Shown here one piece after another: positions 18,696 to 26,402 of a stretch of 64,000 nucleotides of DNA. A program made the position numbers and the translations under genes. Each line of letters opens with the position of its first letter. Within the stretch, counting starts at the first letter, position 1. A model generated the notes under the pieces. That model saw nothing but the letters and a program-made list of their open reading frames with translations, did no database searches and was not told the origin of the DNA. Source of the stretch: Dyadobacter koreensis (GTDB lineage Bacteria; Bacteroidota; Bacteroidia; Cytophagales; Spirosomataceae); contig NZ_FNXY01000005.1 of the NCBI RefSeq assembly GCF_900108855.1, forward strand, positions 202,617 to 266,616, written 5' to 3'.

Positions 18696-19598
18696 ATGAA
18701 ACCTCACTTTCATAAAGTTCCGATCAAATCTCAAAACTCGTTCAGTATCAGACATGAACGGGAGTCCAGCTTTGGTACGGTCTGGCATTATCATCCTGAA
18801 CTGGAATTACATTATCTTATTAAAGGAAGCGGTGTTCGGTTCATCGGCGATAATATCAGTAATTTCTCAGATGGAGAATTAATTCTTTTAGGCGAAAATC
18901 TTCCTCATACCTGGCGAACGGAGGGTGAAGCAGCAAATTCTGCGGTTGAGGTGATCATCATCCATTTTTTACCGGATTGTTTGGGTGGAGATCTGCTGAC
19001 TTTACCGGAGGCTTACCTTATTCCAAAGCTTTACGAAAAAGCGAAAAAAGGTCTTGTAATTAAAGGGGAAGCAAGGGAAAAAATTATAACCTTAATGCGT
19101 TCAACAGTACAAGCAGAAAACCTTGATCGCCTGATTTCGCTGCTCACAATTTTAAAAATCCTGACGGAAACAAACGAAACAGATACTATTACATCTGCGC
19201 ACGCTTTTTACAAATCCAACGACTCTGAGACTTTGCGTTTGAATAAAGTGTATGCTTATACATTGGCAAATTATAAAAATCCGATCGCATTGCAGGATGT
19301 AGCCGCAATAGCAAATCTGGGAGTCACGTCGTTTTGCAGGTATTTTAAATTAATGACAAAAAAAACCTACAATGATTTTCTTGTCGAGATCAGGATCAGC
19401 CACGCCTGTCGCTTTTTAATTGAAGACAGCCTGACGATCGAAATCATATGTTTTGAATGCGGATTTAATAATATTTCCAATTTTTACCGGCACTTCAAAA
19501 ATGTAACGAATATGACTCCATTAGAATACAAGCGGAAGTATTTATTTAAAAACACACCCGAAGGAAATAAATTGGTTGATGAGGTGAAGACCTTTTAA
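18696..19598 (+). CDS. AraC-family transcriptional regulator
   Basis: 300 residues. An N-terminal cupin sensor (GTVWHYHPELELHYLIKGSGVRFIGDNISNFSDGELILLGENLPHTWR) is followed by a C-terminal double helix-turn-helix: IALQDVAAIANLGVTSFCRYFKLMTKKTYNDFLVEIRISHACRFLIED and IEIICFECGFNNISNFYRHFKNVTNMTPLEYKRKY. Such regulators typically activate sugar-utilisation genes on binding a ligand. I chose the ATG at 18696 over an in-frame TTG at 18681. Same strand as, and downstream of, the symporter/aldolase/sialidase genes, so it is a candidate regulator of that locus (inference). Confidence 0.9.
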   Translation: MKPHFHKVPIKSQNSFSIRHERESSFGTVWHYHPELELHYLIKGSGVRFIGDNISNFSDGELILLGENLPHTWRTEGEAANSAVEVIIIHFLPDCLGGDLLTLPEAYLIPKLYEKAKKGLVIKGEAREKIITLMRSTVQAENLDRLISLLTILKILTETNETDTITSAHAFYKSNDSETLRLNKVYAYTLANYKNPIALQDVAAIANLGVTSFCRYFKLMTKKTYNDFLVEIRISHACRFLIEDSLTIEIICFECGFNNISNFYRHFKNVTNMTPLEYKRKYLFKNTPEGNKLVDEVKTF

Positions 19599-19603
19599 AC
19601 TAA

Positions 19604-19663
19604 AAACAGTACAGTTATCAAGCAGGCGATTTTCAGTTGCCGTGCCTTAAAACTGCACTGTTT
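19604..19663. terminator. imperfect inverted repeat between convergent genes
   Basis: Arms AAACAGTACAGTT (19604-19616) and AACTGCACTGTTT (19651-19663) pair with one mismatch around a 34-base loop, placed between the AraC stop and the DoxX stop. Probably a bidirectional terminator; the large loop lowers confidence. Confidence 0.45.
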
Positions 19664-19688
19664 CGCGGAACATGTAACGTTGAATTTC

Positions 19689-20123
19689 TTAGTTATTATG
19701 ATTTTTCAACCATTCGTCCATGGAAAATTTACCAGAACCTATGACAGTGAATGTTAAGACCAATAAAAGCGTGATCATCGATAACCATAATTCTGAATTG
19801 AAATAGGAAAATCCAGCGCGGACATTTACAAAGAAAACGGCGGCGATGAGTATCGGAATCTGGAAAATTGCAGCCGTCCGTGTCAGGCATCCAAGGGCGA
19901 TCAGAAAGCCTCCGAAAATGTGAGCAAAAGCTACATAGTGCACCGCCATGACAGTATACAGGTGAAAATCCATATCACTGATCAGATGCGAAAGTCTTGC
20001 CGTATCGCTGATAAAGCTTATGCCTTTTACGAAAAGAAGAACACCCAATCCGATACGCACAACATCCATCCACGCAGGATGATGTGTGTCTCCCCAACGT
20101 TCAATTCGATTTATCATTTCCAT
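19689..20123 (-). CDS. DoxX family membrane protein
   Basis: 144 residues with four hydrophobic helices. WMDVVRIGLGVLLFVKGISFISD at the N-terminus, FAHIFGGFLIALGCLTRTAAIFQIPILIAAVFFV in the middle, and a final LWLSMITLLLVLTFTVIGSGKFSMDEWL match the DoxX/SURF4-like family. Members are small membrane proteins linked to thiosulfate oxidation or oxidative stress in some bacteria; no specific role is evident here. It stands alone, convergent with the AraC gene. Confidence 0.87.
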   Translation of the reverse strand: MEMINRIERWGDTHHPAWMDVVRIGLGVLLFVKGISFISDTARLSHLISDMDFHLYTVMAVHYVAFAHIFGGFLIALGCLTRTAAIFQIPILIAAVFFVNVRAGFSYFNSELWLSMITLLLVLTFTVIGSGKFSMDEWLKNHNN

Positions 20124-20238
20124 AACTCTCAGAATGTTTTGGTTTCCAGAAAGTTATAAAATTAGAAAATCGAAATCAATAGATAAATTATCTTTTTAAT
20201 TAGAATAGTACATTTTAATTGACTTCTTAAATTTACTG

Positions 20239-21552
20239 TCAATGTTCTATAAGAGAGGTGTGTTTAGTATCCTTCATCGTGATGTATACTGTGAGTGAAA
20301 TAAAAATGCAAGCTGTAACATACCAGTAGTAATAGTTTTCGTGACCTGCATTTTTAAACCATAGAGCCAGATATTCAGCCGTTCCGCCAAAAATAGCAAC
20401 GGTTAAAGAATAGGGTAGCCCGACTCCCAAAGCACGTACTTCAACTGGAAATAATTCTGCTTTTACGACTGCATTGATCGAGGTGTAACCACTGACGATT
20501 ATCAGTGCTGCCATCAATAAACCGAATGCGCCCCACATCGTTGAAGTATGGCTTAATGTTGTAAGCAGTGGAATTGTGCAAAGCGTTCCCAAAACCCCAA
20601 AACCGATAAGCAAAGGTCTTCTCCCAACCCGATCACTCAGAGCTCCGAAGACAGGTTGTAACAAAGCGAAAATTAATAAGGAGCAAAATGTCAATGTTGT
20701 GGATTGTCCTTTCGTGAGTCCCACCGTATTTACCAGGAATTTCTGCATATACGTGGTGTAAGTATAAAATGCGAGTGTTCCTCCCAGGGTAAGTCCAACA
20801 ACAACAGCAAGCGCTTTGGGATGTTTGAGCAATTCTTTTATTGACCCCTCTTTCTTTTCCGCAGACAAGCTTTTATTTTGAAAAGCGTCTGTTTCATGAA
20901 GATTGCTGCGTAAATACAAAGCGATTAGTGATAAAATAGCGCCAATCACAAACGGTATGCGCCAGCCCCATGCATGCATTTGCTGGTCTGTCAGGAATAT
21001 TCTCTGCAAAATAAGTTGGAGGCCTAAGGCGATTAGTTGTCCGCCAATAAGTGTTACATATTGAAAACTGGAATAAAATCCACGCCGTTCTTTTGTGGCC
21101 ACTTCGCTTAAATACGTCGCAGATGTTCCATATTCTCCGCCAACACTGAGGCCTTGTAACAGCCGGGCGATTAATAATAAAATGGGTGCGGCAATTCCTA
21201 TGGTTTCATAGCCGGGTAAAAATGCAATTAATAACGAGCCGAAAGACATAAGTAAAACAGATAAAGTCATCGACTCTTTTCTCCCTTTTGTATCTGCAAT
21301 TTTACCAAACAAATATCCGCCGATCGGCCTCATTAGAAATCCAACTGCAAAAATTCCGGCAGTGTTGATCAACTGAACTGTCGGATTTGAATCTGGAAAA
21401 AAACTACCGGCGAAATAGAGAGAAAAAGCCGAATATGCGTACCAATCATACCATTCAACAAGGTTACCAATGGATCCGCCCATGATGGCTTTGAGTCGCC
21501 AGTTGGTGTCATTTTTTTGAGTAGCGGTGCTGGAAGTATTCGTTTCTATCAT
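20239..21552 (-). CDS. MFS transporter, metabolite:H+ symporter type (KgtP-like)
   Basis: About 437 residues with 12 predicted helices. IGNLVEWYDWYAYSAFSLYFAGSFFP, GFLMRPIGGYLFGKIADTKGRKESMTLSVLLMSFGSLLIAFLPGY and LLQGLSVGGEYGTSATYLSEVATKERRGFYSSFQYVTLIGGQ are diagnostic for the metabolite:H+ symporter subfamily, which includes alpha-ketoglutarate, proline/betaine, citrate and shikimate permeases. The second signature is ALSDRVGRRPLLIGFG. It is closest in feel to KgtP, but the substrate cannot be fixed. I chose ATG 21552; the frame also has a TTG at 21561. A set of TAACAAT boxes lies 80-125 bases upstream. Confidence 0.9.
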   Translation of the reverse strand: MIETNTSSTATQKNDTNWRLKAIMGGSIGNLVEWYDWYAYSAFSLYFAGSFFPDSNPTVQLINTAGIFAVGFLMRPIGGYLFGKIADTKGRKESMTLSVLLMSFGSLLIAFLPGYETIGIAAPILLLIARLLQGLSVGGEYGTSATYLSEVATKERRGFYSSFQYVTLIGGQLIALGLQLILQRIFLTDQQMHAWGWRIPFVIGAILSLIALYLRSNLHETDAFQNKSLSAEKKEGSIKELLKHPKALAVVVGLTLGGTLAFYTYTTYMQKFLVNTVGLTKGQSTTLTFCSLLIFALLQPVFGALSDRVGRRPLLIGFGVLGTLCTIPLLTTLSHTSTMWGAFGLLMAALIIVSGYTSINAVVKAELFPVEVRALGVGLPYSLTVAIFGGTAEYLALWFKNAGHENYYYWYVTACIFISLTVYITMKDTKHTSLIEH

Positions 21553-21632
21553 GTACTTCAAGGATTTTGCAGGAAAAAAGGAGTCCTTTAAAGATAGAAG
21601 ATTTTATGGAGAGGTTAAGCGGATGGGTAGAA

Positions 21633-21677
21633 ATTGTTATTTTTAAGCGTAACAATCGTTCCGGAGGAGATAACAAT
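21633..21677. promoter_or_regulatory. candidate operator: three TAACAAT boxes
   Basis: ATTGTTA at 21633-21639 and TAACAAT at 21650-21656 form a perfect 7-base inverted repeat with a 10-base spacer. A third copy, TAACAAT, lies at 21671-21677, exactly 21 bases (two helical turns) after the second. They sit between the divergent MFS transporter and the small membrane gene at 21716. Confidence 0.4.
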
Positions 21678-21715
21678 CTGATGGCTTTTGTTGAATAATT
21701 AATATTACTTGGGTC

Positions 21716-21916
21716 ATGAAAATATTCCTTAACAAGAAAATACGAAATATTTCCTTAGTATTGACGGTTGTTCACGCTCTGGCATTAATGTATACGCCCG
21801 GGTATTATTGGAGTCATAACCCCGCCGAACCGGGATTTTGGATTGCGATCTGGAGTGCTGTTTCTAGTACTGTTTTACTTAATTTTTTGTTCCTTAAATT
21901 TTCGGGTAAGGGTTAA
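21716..21916 (+). CDS. small two-helix membrane protein, hypothetical
   Basis: 66 residues: a basic N-terminus (MKIFLNKKIRNI), one hydrophobic stretch SLVLTVVHALALMY, a loop TPGYYWSHNPAEPGF and a second WIAIWSAVSSTVLLNFLFLKF. The pattern of positive N-terminus plus two helices suggests a real inner-membrane peptide, but I recognise no family. Next to it are the divergent MFS transporter and the convergent hydrolase. Confidence 0.5.
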   Translation: MKIFLNKKIRNISLVLTVVHALALMYTPGYYWSHNPAEPGFWIAIWSAVSSTVLLNFLFLKFSGKG

Positions 21917-22026
21917 CTTCTTGCAATATGATTTTTATTTAATAGCAACGAACACTTTCCTTTGGTTGCAAGCCTTACACACGCTCAACCATGAAACACC
22001 GGTTTCAAATCGGTGTTACCGTCGTA

Positions 22027-22818
22027 TCATGAAACTATTTGCAGGATGATATCTGCAGCCTTTTCAACAAGATTTCCATGCCCGGCGGGTAGCAAAAAAT
22101 ACTGCTCTTCCGGAAGAAGCACAGACAATTTCTTCACATCTTTTGCCTTTAACAACTTATCGTATTTACCAATAAACAAATAAACCTTCGTTCCATCAAG
22201 TTTTTTGTAGATCGCAGAAATGTCAAATTTCAGCATCCGGAAAGCCAGCCAGGAGCGGTAAATAATTTCCTGTTGTTGTGGATCGGCGAGCATGAATTGT
22301 GTAAAACGGATCAGGCTTTTGTGGATTAGTCCCACTTTTTCGAACAAAAGAGCTGATTTAATTAAGATATCAGGATTTTGAAGTACCCAGTGAAAAAGTT
22401 TTCGGGTTGGCCAGAAGCGTGAAGCCAGAGTATAAAGAGGATGTTCGGAAACTCCATCCGGCGCAATTAAAAATGCATTATCGATTTTTGGTGAAAATTC
22501 TTCCAAAGTCGCCAGGGCAAATCTTCCGCCCATACTAAACGCAGCAATATCAAAACGGTCAATTTGATTTTCTTCTAAAAATTCAGAAATCAGTTTGCTC
22601 CAAAATGTTTTGGTGACAATATCCTGATCTGAAAAATCATCATTTCCATGAAGACCTTTACTTTGTCCGTGGAAAAACAGATCGAAAGCGTAGATTGTAT
22701 AGTGATCTCCTAAAAGTTCTGAAAAGGATTTAAAACATGTCAAGCCGGTTTGGCCAATGCCGTGGAAGGTTAGAAGGATTTTTGGGCCGTGGCCGAGGCG
22801 ATGATAGTGTAAATTCAT
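22027..22818 (-). CDS. alpha/beta hydrolase
   Basis: 263 residues of the alpha/beta-hydrolase fold. LLTFHGIGQTGLTCFKSF holds the HG oxyanion motif; FDIAAFSMGGRFAL is the nucleophile elbow with Ser in S-M-G-G; VYLFIGKYDKLL supplies the acid and LPAGHGNLVEKA the catalytic His. I chose ATG 22818 (MNLHYHRLGHGP) because longer starts run into the PIN toxin gene, which ends eight bases upstream. It may be cotranscribed with the toxin-antitoxin pair. Substrate unknown. Confidence 0.87.
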   Translation of the reverse strand: MNLHYHRLGHGPKILLTFHGIGQTGLTCFKSFSELLGDHYTIYAFDLFFHGQSKGLHGNDDFSDQDIVTKTFWSKLISEFLEENQIDRFDIAAFSMGGRFALATLEEFSPKIDNAFLIAPDGVSEHPLYTLASRFWPTRKLFHWVLQNPDILIKSALLFEKVGLIHKSLIRFTQFMLADPQQQEIIYRSWLAFRMLKFDISAIYKKLDGTKVYLFIGKYDKLLKAKDVKKLSVLLPEEQYFLLPAGHGNLVEKAADIILQIVS

Positions 22819-22825
22819 TAATAAA

Positions 22826-23209
22826 CTACCAAAAAAGATTAACTCCATAGGCTGGAAAGTTCGGATCCTTTCCGATGATGCGCAGGTTTTCTTCGAGGCT
22901 TTGGCAAATGATGATTCTGTCAAATGGGTCTTTATGAATAAATTCCAACTTGCTTATTCTAAGAAAGTGAGAAAATTTAAGCGGAAGGATATTGATATTG
23001 GTTTGTGAGAGGTTATCCAGAAATTCCTCCAAGGGCTTTTTTAATAACAATTTCCCTAGGCTAATTTTTATGGCAATTTCCCATAATGAAGCCGTACTTA
23101 CATATTTAGTGTTTTGCTCATCTTCTCTTGCGGTTTTGGCATTGGTTGAAAGAAAGACGTCTCCTTCCATAAACCAGATAAGCGTGTGTGTGTCCAAAAT
23201 ATAATTCAC
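22826..23209 (-). CDS. PIN-domain toxin (VapC-like ribonuclease)
   Basis: 127 residues. PIN-domain toxins are Mg-dependent ribonucleases that block translation until neutralised. The acidic residues fit the fold: Asp6 (YILDTHTLIWF), Glu44 (TASLWEIAIK), Asp94/Asp97 (HKDPFDRIIICQSL) and Asp115 (IIGKDPNFPAYGVNLFW). This N-terminal LDTHTLIW version belongs to the COG3744 subgroup, usually paired with DUF2281 or Phd-like antitoxins. Its start overlaps the antitoxin stop by ATGA, so the pair is coupled. Confidence 0.92.
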   Translation of the reverse strand: MNYILDTHTLIWFMEGDVFLSTNAKTAREDEQNTKYVSTASLWEIAIKISLGKLLLKKPLEEFLDNLSQTNINILPLKFSHFLRISKLEFIHKDPFDRIIICQSLEENLRIIGKDPNFPAYGVNLFW

Positions 23210-23412
23210 GGCATATATTCCTTAAAGTCTTCCAACGGCTCATCAAAATCATCGGCAATTTCAAAAGTACCTTTCATCATACCAAATGTTAGTGGCTTCT
23301 TAGTTGAATTTCCTAAATGCTTGCTTATCAGAAAATCAACATAATCAGAAACCTCCTCTTTCAAGTTGGGAGGAAGTGTGGCTACTTTATTGATCAAATC
23401 TGCCTCGTTCAT
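23206..23412 (-). CDS. DUF2281 antitoxin of a type II toxin-antitoxin pair
   Basis: 68 residues. LINKVATLPPNLKEEVSDYVDFLISKH is the DUF2281 N-terminus, a short helical module; FGMMKGTFEIADDFDEPLEDFKEYMP is the acidic C-terminal tail that wraps the toxin in this family (GxxKGxFxMxDDFDEPLxDFxxY). It lies first in the module, overlapping the PIN toxin by four bases, the usual antitoxin-toxin order. Confidence 0.92.
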   Translation of the reverse strand: MNEADLINKVATLPPNLKEEVSDYVDFLISKHLGNSTKKPLTFGMMKGTFEIADDFDEPLEDFKEYMP

Positions 23413-23448
23413 AATTTCTTCGATTTGATAGTAAGTTAACCAGAAATT

Positions 23449-23497
23449 AAAAGACCTCCAATTTTATTCAAATAAGGAATAAAATTGGAGGTCTTTT
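23449..23497 (-). terminator. strong hairpin terminator after prfB
   Basis: Two 21-base arms (23449-23469 and 23477-23497) pair perfectly around a 7-base loop AAATAAG. It lies 15 bases beyond the prfB stop on the minus strand, with U-rich ends, and separates prfB from the toxin-antitoxin module. Confidence 0.8.
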
Positions 23498-23511
23498 AAT
23501 TTAAATATCTT

Positions 23512-24586
23512 TTAATACTCCATCAAATAAGCTTTAATGAAATCATTGATCTCACCATTCAATACCGCATCAGTATTAGAAGTCTGGTGATCTGTACGGT
23601 GATCTTTAACCCGGCGGTCATCCAAAACATAACTGCGGATTTGAGAACCCCATTCGATTTTACGTTTGGAAGCTTCCACTTCGGCGCGAGCAGCGTTTCG
23701 TTTTTCCAGCTCGATCTGATAAAGACGCGATTTCAATAAACGAATCGCAACTTCCTTGTTCATAAGCTGGGAACGTTCCTGCTGACAGGCGATAATGATT
23801 CCCGAAGGTTTGTGATGCAGACGCACTGCCGTTTCAACCTTGTTCACATTTTGTCCACCCGCACCACCGGAACGGTAGGTATCCCATGTAATATCCGCCA
23901 GGTTAACATCAATTTCAATATTGTCATCCGCCAGAGGATACACATAAACAGAAGTAAATGAAGTATGGCGGCGGGCATTGGAATCAAAAGGAGAAATCCG
24001 GACCAGGCGATGAACGCCGTTTTCCGATTTCAAATTTCCATAAGCATATTCGCCGGAAATTTCCAATGTAACTGATTTGATACCAGCCACATCACCATCC
24101 TGCAAATCTACTTCACGAACTTTGTATCCATTTTTTTCAGCCCACATGATATACATCCGCATCAGCATCGATGCCCAATCCTGGGATTCGGTACCACCGG
24201 CACCTGAGTTAATTTCAATAACGGCCGGAAGTTCGTCGCCTTCTTCGCCCATCATTTTTCGGAATTCAATTTCGTCAAGTTTCGCTTCCAGCTTTTTGCC
24301 TTCTTCGTCTACCTCTTCCTCGGTAGCTTCACTTGCTTCATAAAATTCCCAGATTGTATCCAGGTCGTCGCGTAATCTCGAAAGTTCTTCAAACCCTGTC
24401 GTCCAGAATTTAAGTCCGCGAATTTCCTTCATTGTTTTCTCAGCCCGTTCCGAGTCGCCCCAGAATTCCGGTTGAGAAGTTTGTTGTTCAAGGTCGTCTA
24501 GCTGTTTTTTACGGTTAGCGTAGTCAAAGATACCTCCCCAAAGCCTCTACACGGGCCTTCAAGTCTTTCAATTGATCAAGTGTCAT
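23512..24586 (-). CDS. prfB: peptide chain release factor 2, programmed +1 frameshift
   Basis: RF2 ends translation at UGA and UAA. Translation starts at ATG 24586 ([20 protein letters not shown]) and meets an in-frame TGA at 24524-24526. The site reads GGGAGG TAT CTT TGA C, the classic autoregulatory +1 site with an internal Shine-Dalgarno. Skipping the T at 24526 continues as [24 protein letters not shown] and joins the long frame. That frame carries the SPF tripeptide ([11 protein letters not shown]), which reads UGA, and the GGQ peptide-release motif ([20 protein letters not shown]). When RF2 is scarce, TGA is read slowly and the frameshift makes more RF2. Terminator at 23449. Confidence 0.96.
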
Positions 24587-24665
24587 TGAATTTTTTGAAT
24601 TTATAGTTGAAAAATTTATTAAGATTTTTGGCTCCAATTGTTATAGAATATTGTTACCATCTATG

Positions 24666-24673
24666 CAAAGGTA
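24666..24673 (-). promoter_or_regulatory. -7 element of prfB
   Basis: Minus strand reads TACCTTTG, an exact match to the Bacteroidota -7 element, 80 bases upstream of the prfB ATG. The -33 TTTG is not exact. Confidence 0.5.
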
Positions 24674-24747
24674 TAACAATTCAGGATTAGTGTCAGTTTC
24701 ACATAAATACGTAACTGTTTACATGTAGTGTTTCCAGCAAATCCTCG

Positions 24748-24755
24748 TACCTTTG
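24748..24755 (+). promoter_or_regulatory. -7 element of lpdA
   Basis: TACCTTTG, 47 bases upstream of the lpdA ATG and back to back with the prfB element about 80 bases away. The -33 element is weak. Confidence 0.55.
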
Positions 24756-24802
24756 CATGAAATTTTTGTCAACCCATTTCTTTCAAATAAAAATACTAGA
24801 AA

Positions 24803-26200
24803 ATGGCTCAAACGTATGACGTAATTGTCGTTGGTAGCGGTCCTGGCGGATATCCGGCAGCTATCCGTGCTTCACAATTAGGATTGAAAGTAGCAATTGT
24901 AGAAAAAGAACTTTTAGGTGGAATTTGCCTTAACTGGGGCTGTATTCCAACCAAAGCCCTTCTTAAAAGCGCACAGGTATTTGAATACATCAAACATGCG
25001 AAAGACTACGGAATTAACGTAGGCGAATCTTCTGCTGATTTCGGAGGCGTTATCAAACGTAGCCGCGGTGTTGCAGACAGCATGAGCAAAGGAGTTGCTT
25101 TCCTGATGAAGAAGAATAAAATCGACGTCATCATGGGAACGGGAAAAGTGAAAGGTGTAAAAACAGTTGAAGTTACTGATAAGGACGGAAAGAAAACTGA
25201 TTATACTGCTGGTAAAGGTGTTGTGATCGCAACAGGAGCCCGTGCCCGCGAATTGCCAAATATTAAAATCGACGGTACGAAAGTAATTGAATACCGTAAA
25301 GCAATGAGCCTTGAAACACAGCCAAAAAGTCTTTTGGTAGTAGGTTCTGGCGCGATCGGAATGGAGTTTGCGTACGTCTACGCAACAATGGGAACCAAAG
25401 TTACTGTTGTTGAATTCCTTCCAAATCTTGTTCCTGTAGAAGATGAAGACGTTTCGAAAGAAATTGCAAAGCAATACAAAAAACTTGGCATCGATACTTA
25501 TGTAAACTCTTCTGTTGAGAAAGTGGATACAAGCGGAAACGGTTGCAAGGTTTCTGTTAAGACCCCGGATGGAGAAAAAACTTTTGAAGTTGATGTAGTG
25601 CTTTCAGCAGCTGGTATCGTTTCGAACATCGAAAATATCGGTTTGGAAGAAGCTGGTATCAAAACAGATAAAGGTAAAATTTCTGTTAACGAGTGGTACG
25701 AAACCAACGTTCCGGGTTTCTACGCAATCGGTGACTGTACGCCTGGCCCTGCTTTGGCACACGTTGCTACTGCGGAAGGTATCATCTGCGCAGAGAAAAT
25801 TGCAGGTCATAAGACAGAAGCTCTGGATTATGGAAATATTCCTGGTTGTACGTATTGCCAGCCTGAAATCGCATCTGTTGGTTTCACGGAGAAAAAAGCG
25901 AAAGAAGCAGGTTACGATATCAAAGTTGGTAAATTCCCATTTAAGGCATCTGGTAAAGCTACGGCTGCCGGCGCTACGGATGGTTTCGTAAAAGTAATTT
26001 TTGATGCTAAATATGGTGAGTTCCTTGGAGCGCACATGATTGGTACAAACGTTACTGAAATGATCGCTGAGGTTGTAGTGGCCCGTAAACTGGAAACTAC
26101 TGCACATGAAATCATGCGTTCAATTCACCCGCACCCAACCATGTCAGAAGCTTTGAAAGGAGCAACTGAGGCGGCTTATGGTGAGGCAATCGATTTGTAA
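24803..26200 (+). CDS. lpdA: dihydrolipoyl dehydrogenase (E3)
   Basis: E3 flavoenzyme that reoxidises dihydrolipoamide in the pyruvate, 2-oxoglutarate and branched-chain 2-oxoacid dehydrogenase complexes and the glycine cleavage system. The FAD-binding GSGPGGYPAAIRA is at residues 11-23, the redox disulfide Cys42/Cys47 in GGICLNWGCIPTK, the NAD-binding GSGAIGMEFAYVYATMG near residue 180, GDCTPGPALAHVA for FAD, and the His-Glu active-site partner in SIHPHPTMSEAL near the C-terminus. 465 residues is standard. It stands alone, with no E1/E2 genes beside it, which is common in Bacteroidota. Confidence 0.96.
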   Translation: MAQTYDVIVVGSGPGGYPAAIRASQLGLKVAIVEKELLGGICLNWGCIPTKALLKSAQVFEYIKHAKDYGINVGESSADFGGVIKRSRGVADSMSKGVAFLMKKNKIDVIMGTGKVKGVKTVEVTDKDGKKTDYTAGKGVVIATGARARELPNIKIDGTKVIEYRKAMSLETQPKSLLVVGSGAIGMEFAYVYATMGTKVTVVEFLPNLVPVEDEDVSKEIAKQYKKLGIDTYVNSSVEKVDTSGNGCKVSVKTPDGEKTFEVDVVLSAAGIVSNIENIGLEEAGIKTDKGKISVNEWYETNVPGFYAIGDCTPGPALAHVATAEGIICAEKIAGHKTEALDYGNIPGCTYCQPEIASVGFTEKKAKEAGYDIKVGKFPFKASGKATAAGATDGFVKVIFDAKYGEFLGAHMIGTNVTEMIAEVVVARKLETTAHEIMRSIHPHPTMSEALKGATEAAYGEAIDL

Positions 26201-26203
26201 TAA

Positions 26204-26235
26204 GGCTTTCGGTCGTCGGCTATCAGCTTTCGGCA
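26204..26235. repeat. short reiterated GGCTTTCGG/GGCTATCAG intergenic repeat
   Basis: Starting just after the lpdA stop, the sequence is built of GGCTTTCGG, TCGTC, GGCTATCAG and CTTTCGGC. It is the same kind of reiterated word as at 3638-3664 after sdhA. Confidence 0.5.
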
Positions 26236-26247
26236 GATAAAATAATA

Positions 26248-26281
26248 AAACCCTGGTGGATTTTGGTCTGCCGGGGTTTTT
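26248..26281 (+). terminator. rho-independent terminator after lpdA
   Basis: AAACCCTGG (26248-26256) pairs with CCGGGGTTT (26271-26279) with one G-T wobble, followed by T's. Confidence 0.75.
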
Positions 26282-26402
26282 GTATTTAGCTCATATAATT
26301 TGCGAACTAATTTTTAATAATGTTACTTGTAATTAAGTAAAAGCAATGGTTTTAACTCATATATTTTATGAGCTATTTTATAACAGTATAAAAATCGTAA
26401 CC

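Noticed and set aside
21995..22017. Inverted repeat AACACCG...CGGTGTT near the hydrolase 3' end as a terminator
   Set aside because: No T-run follows on either strand and the 9-base loop is weak, so I do not list it as a terminator.
24914..26107. Long open frames on the minus strand opposite lpdA
   Set aside because: Their residues are Cys/Phe-rich and low complexity, as expected from the antisense of a codon-biased gene; lpdA itself is certain.
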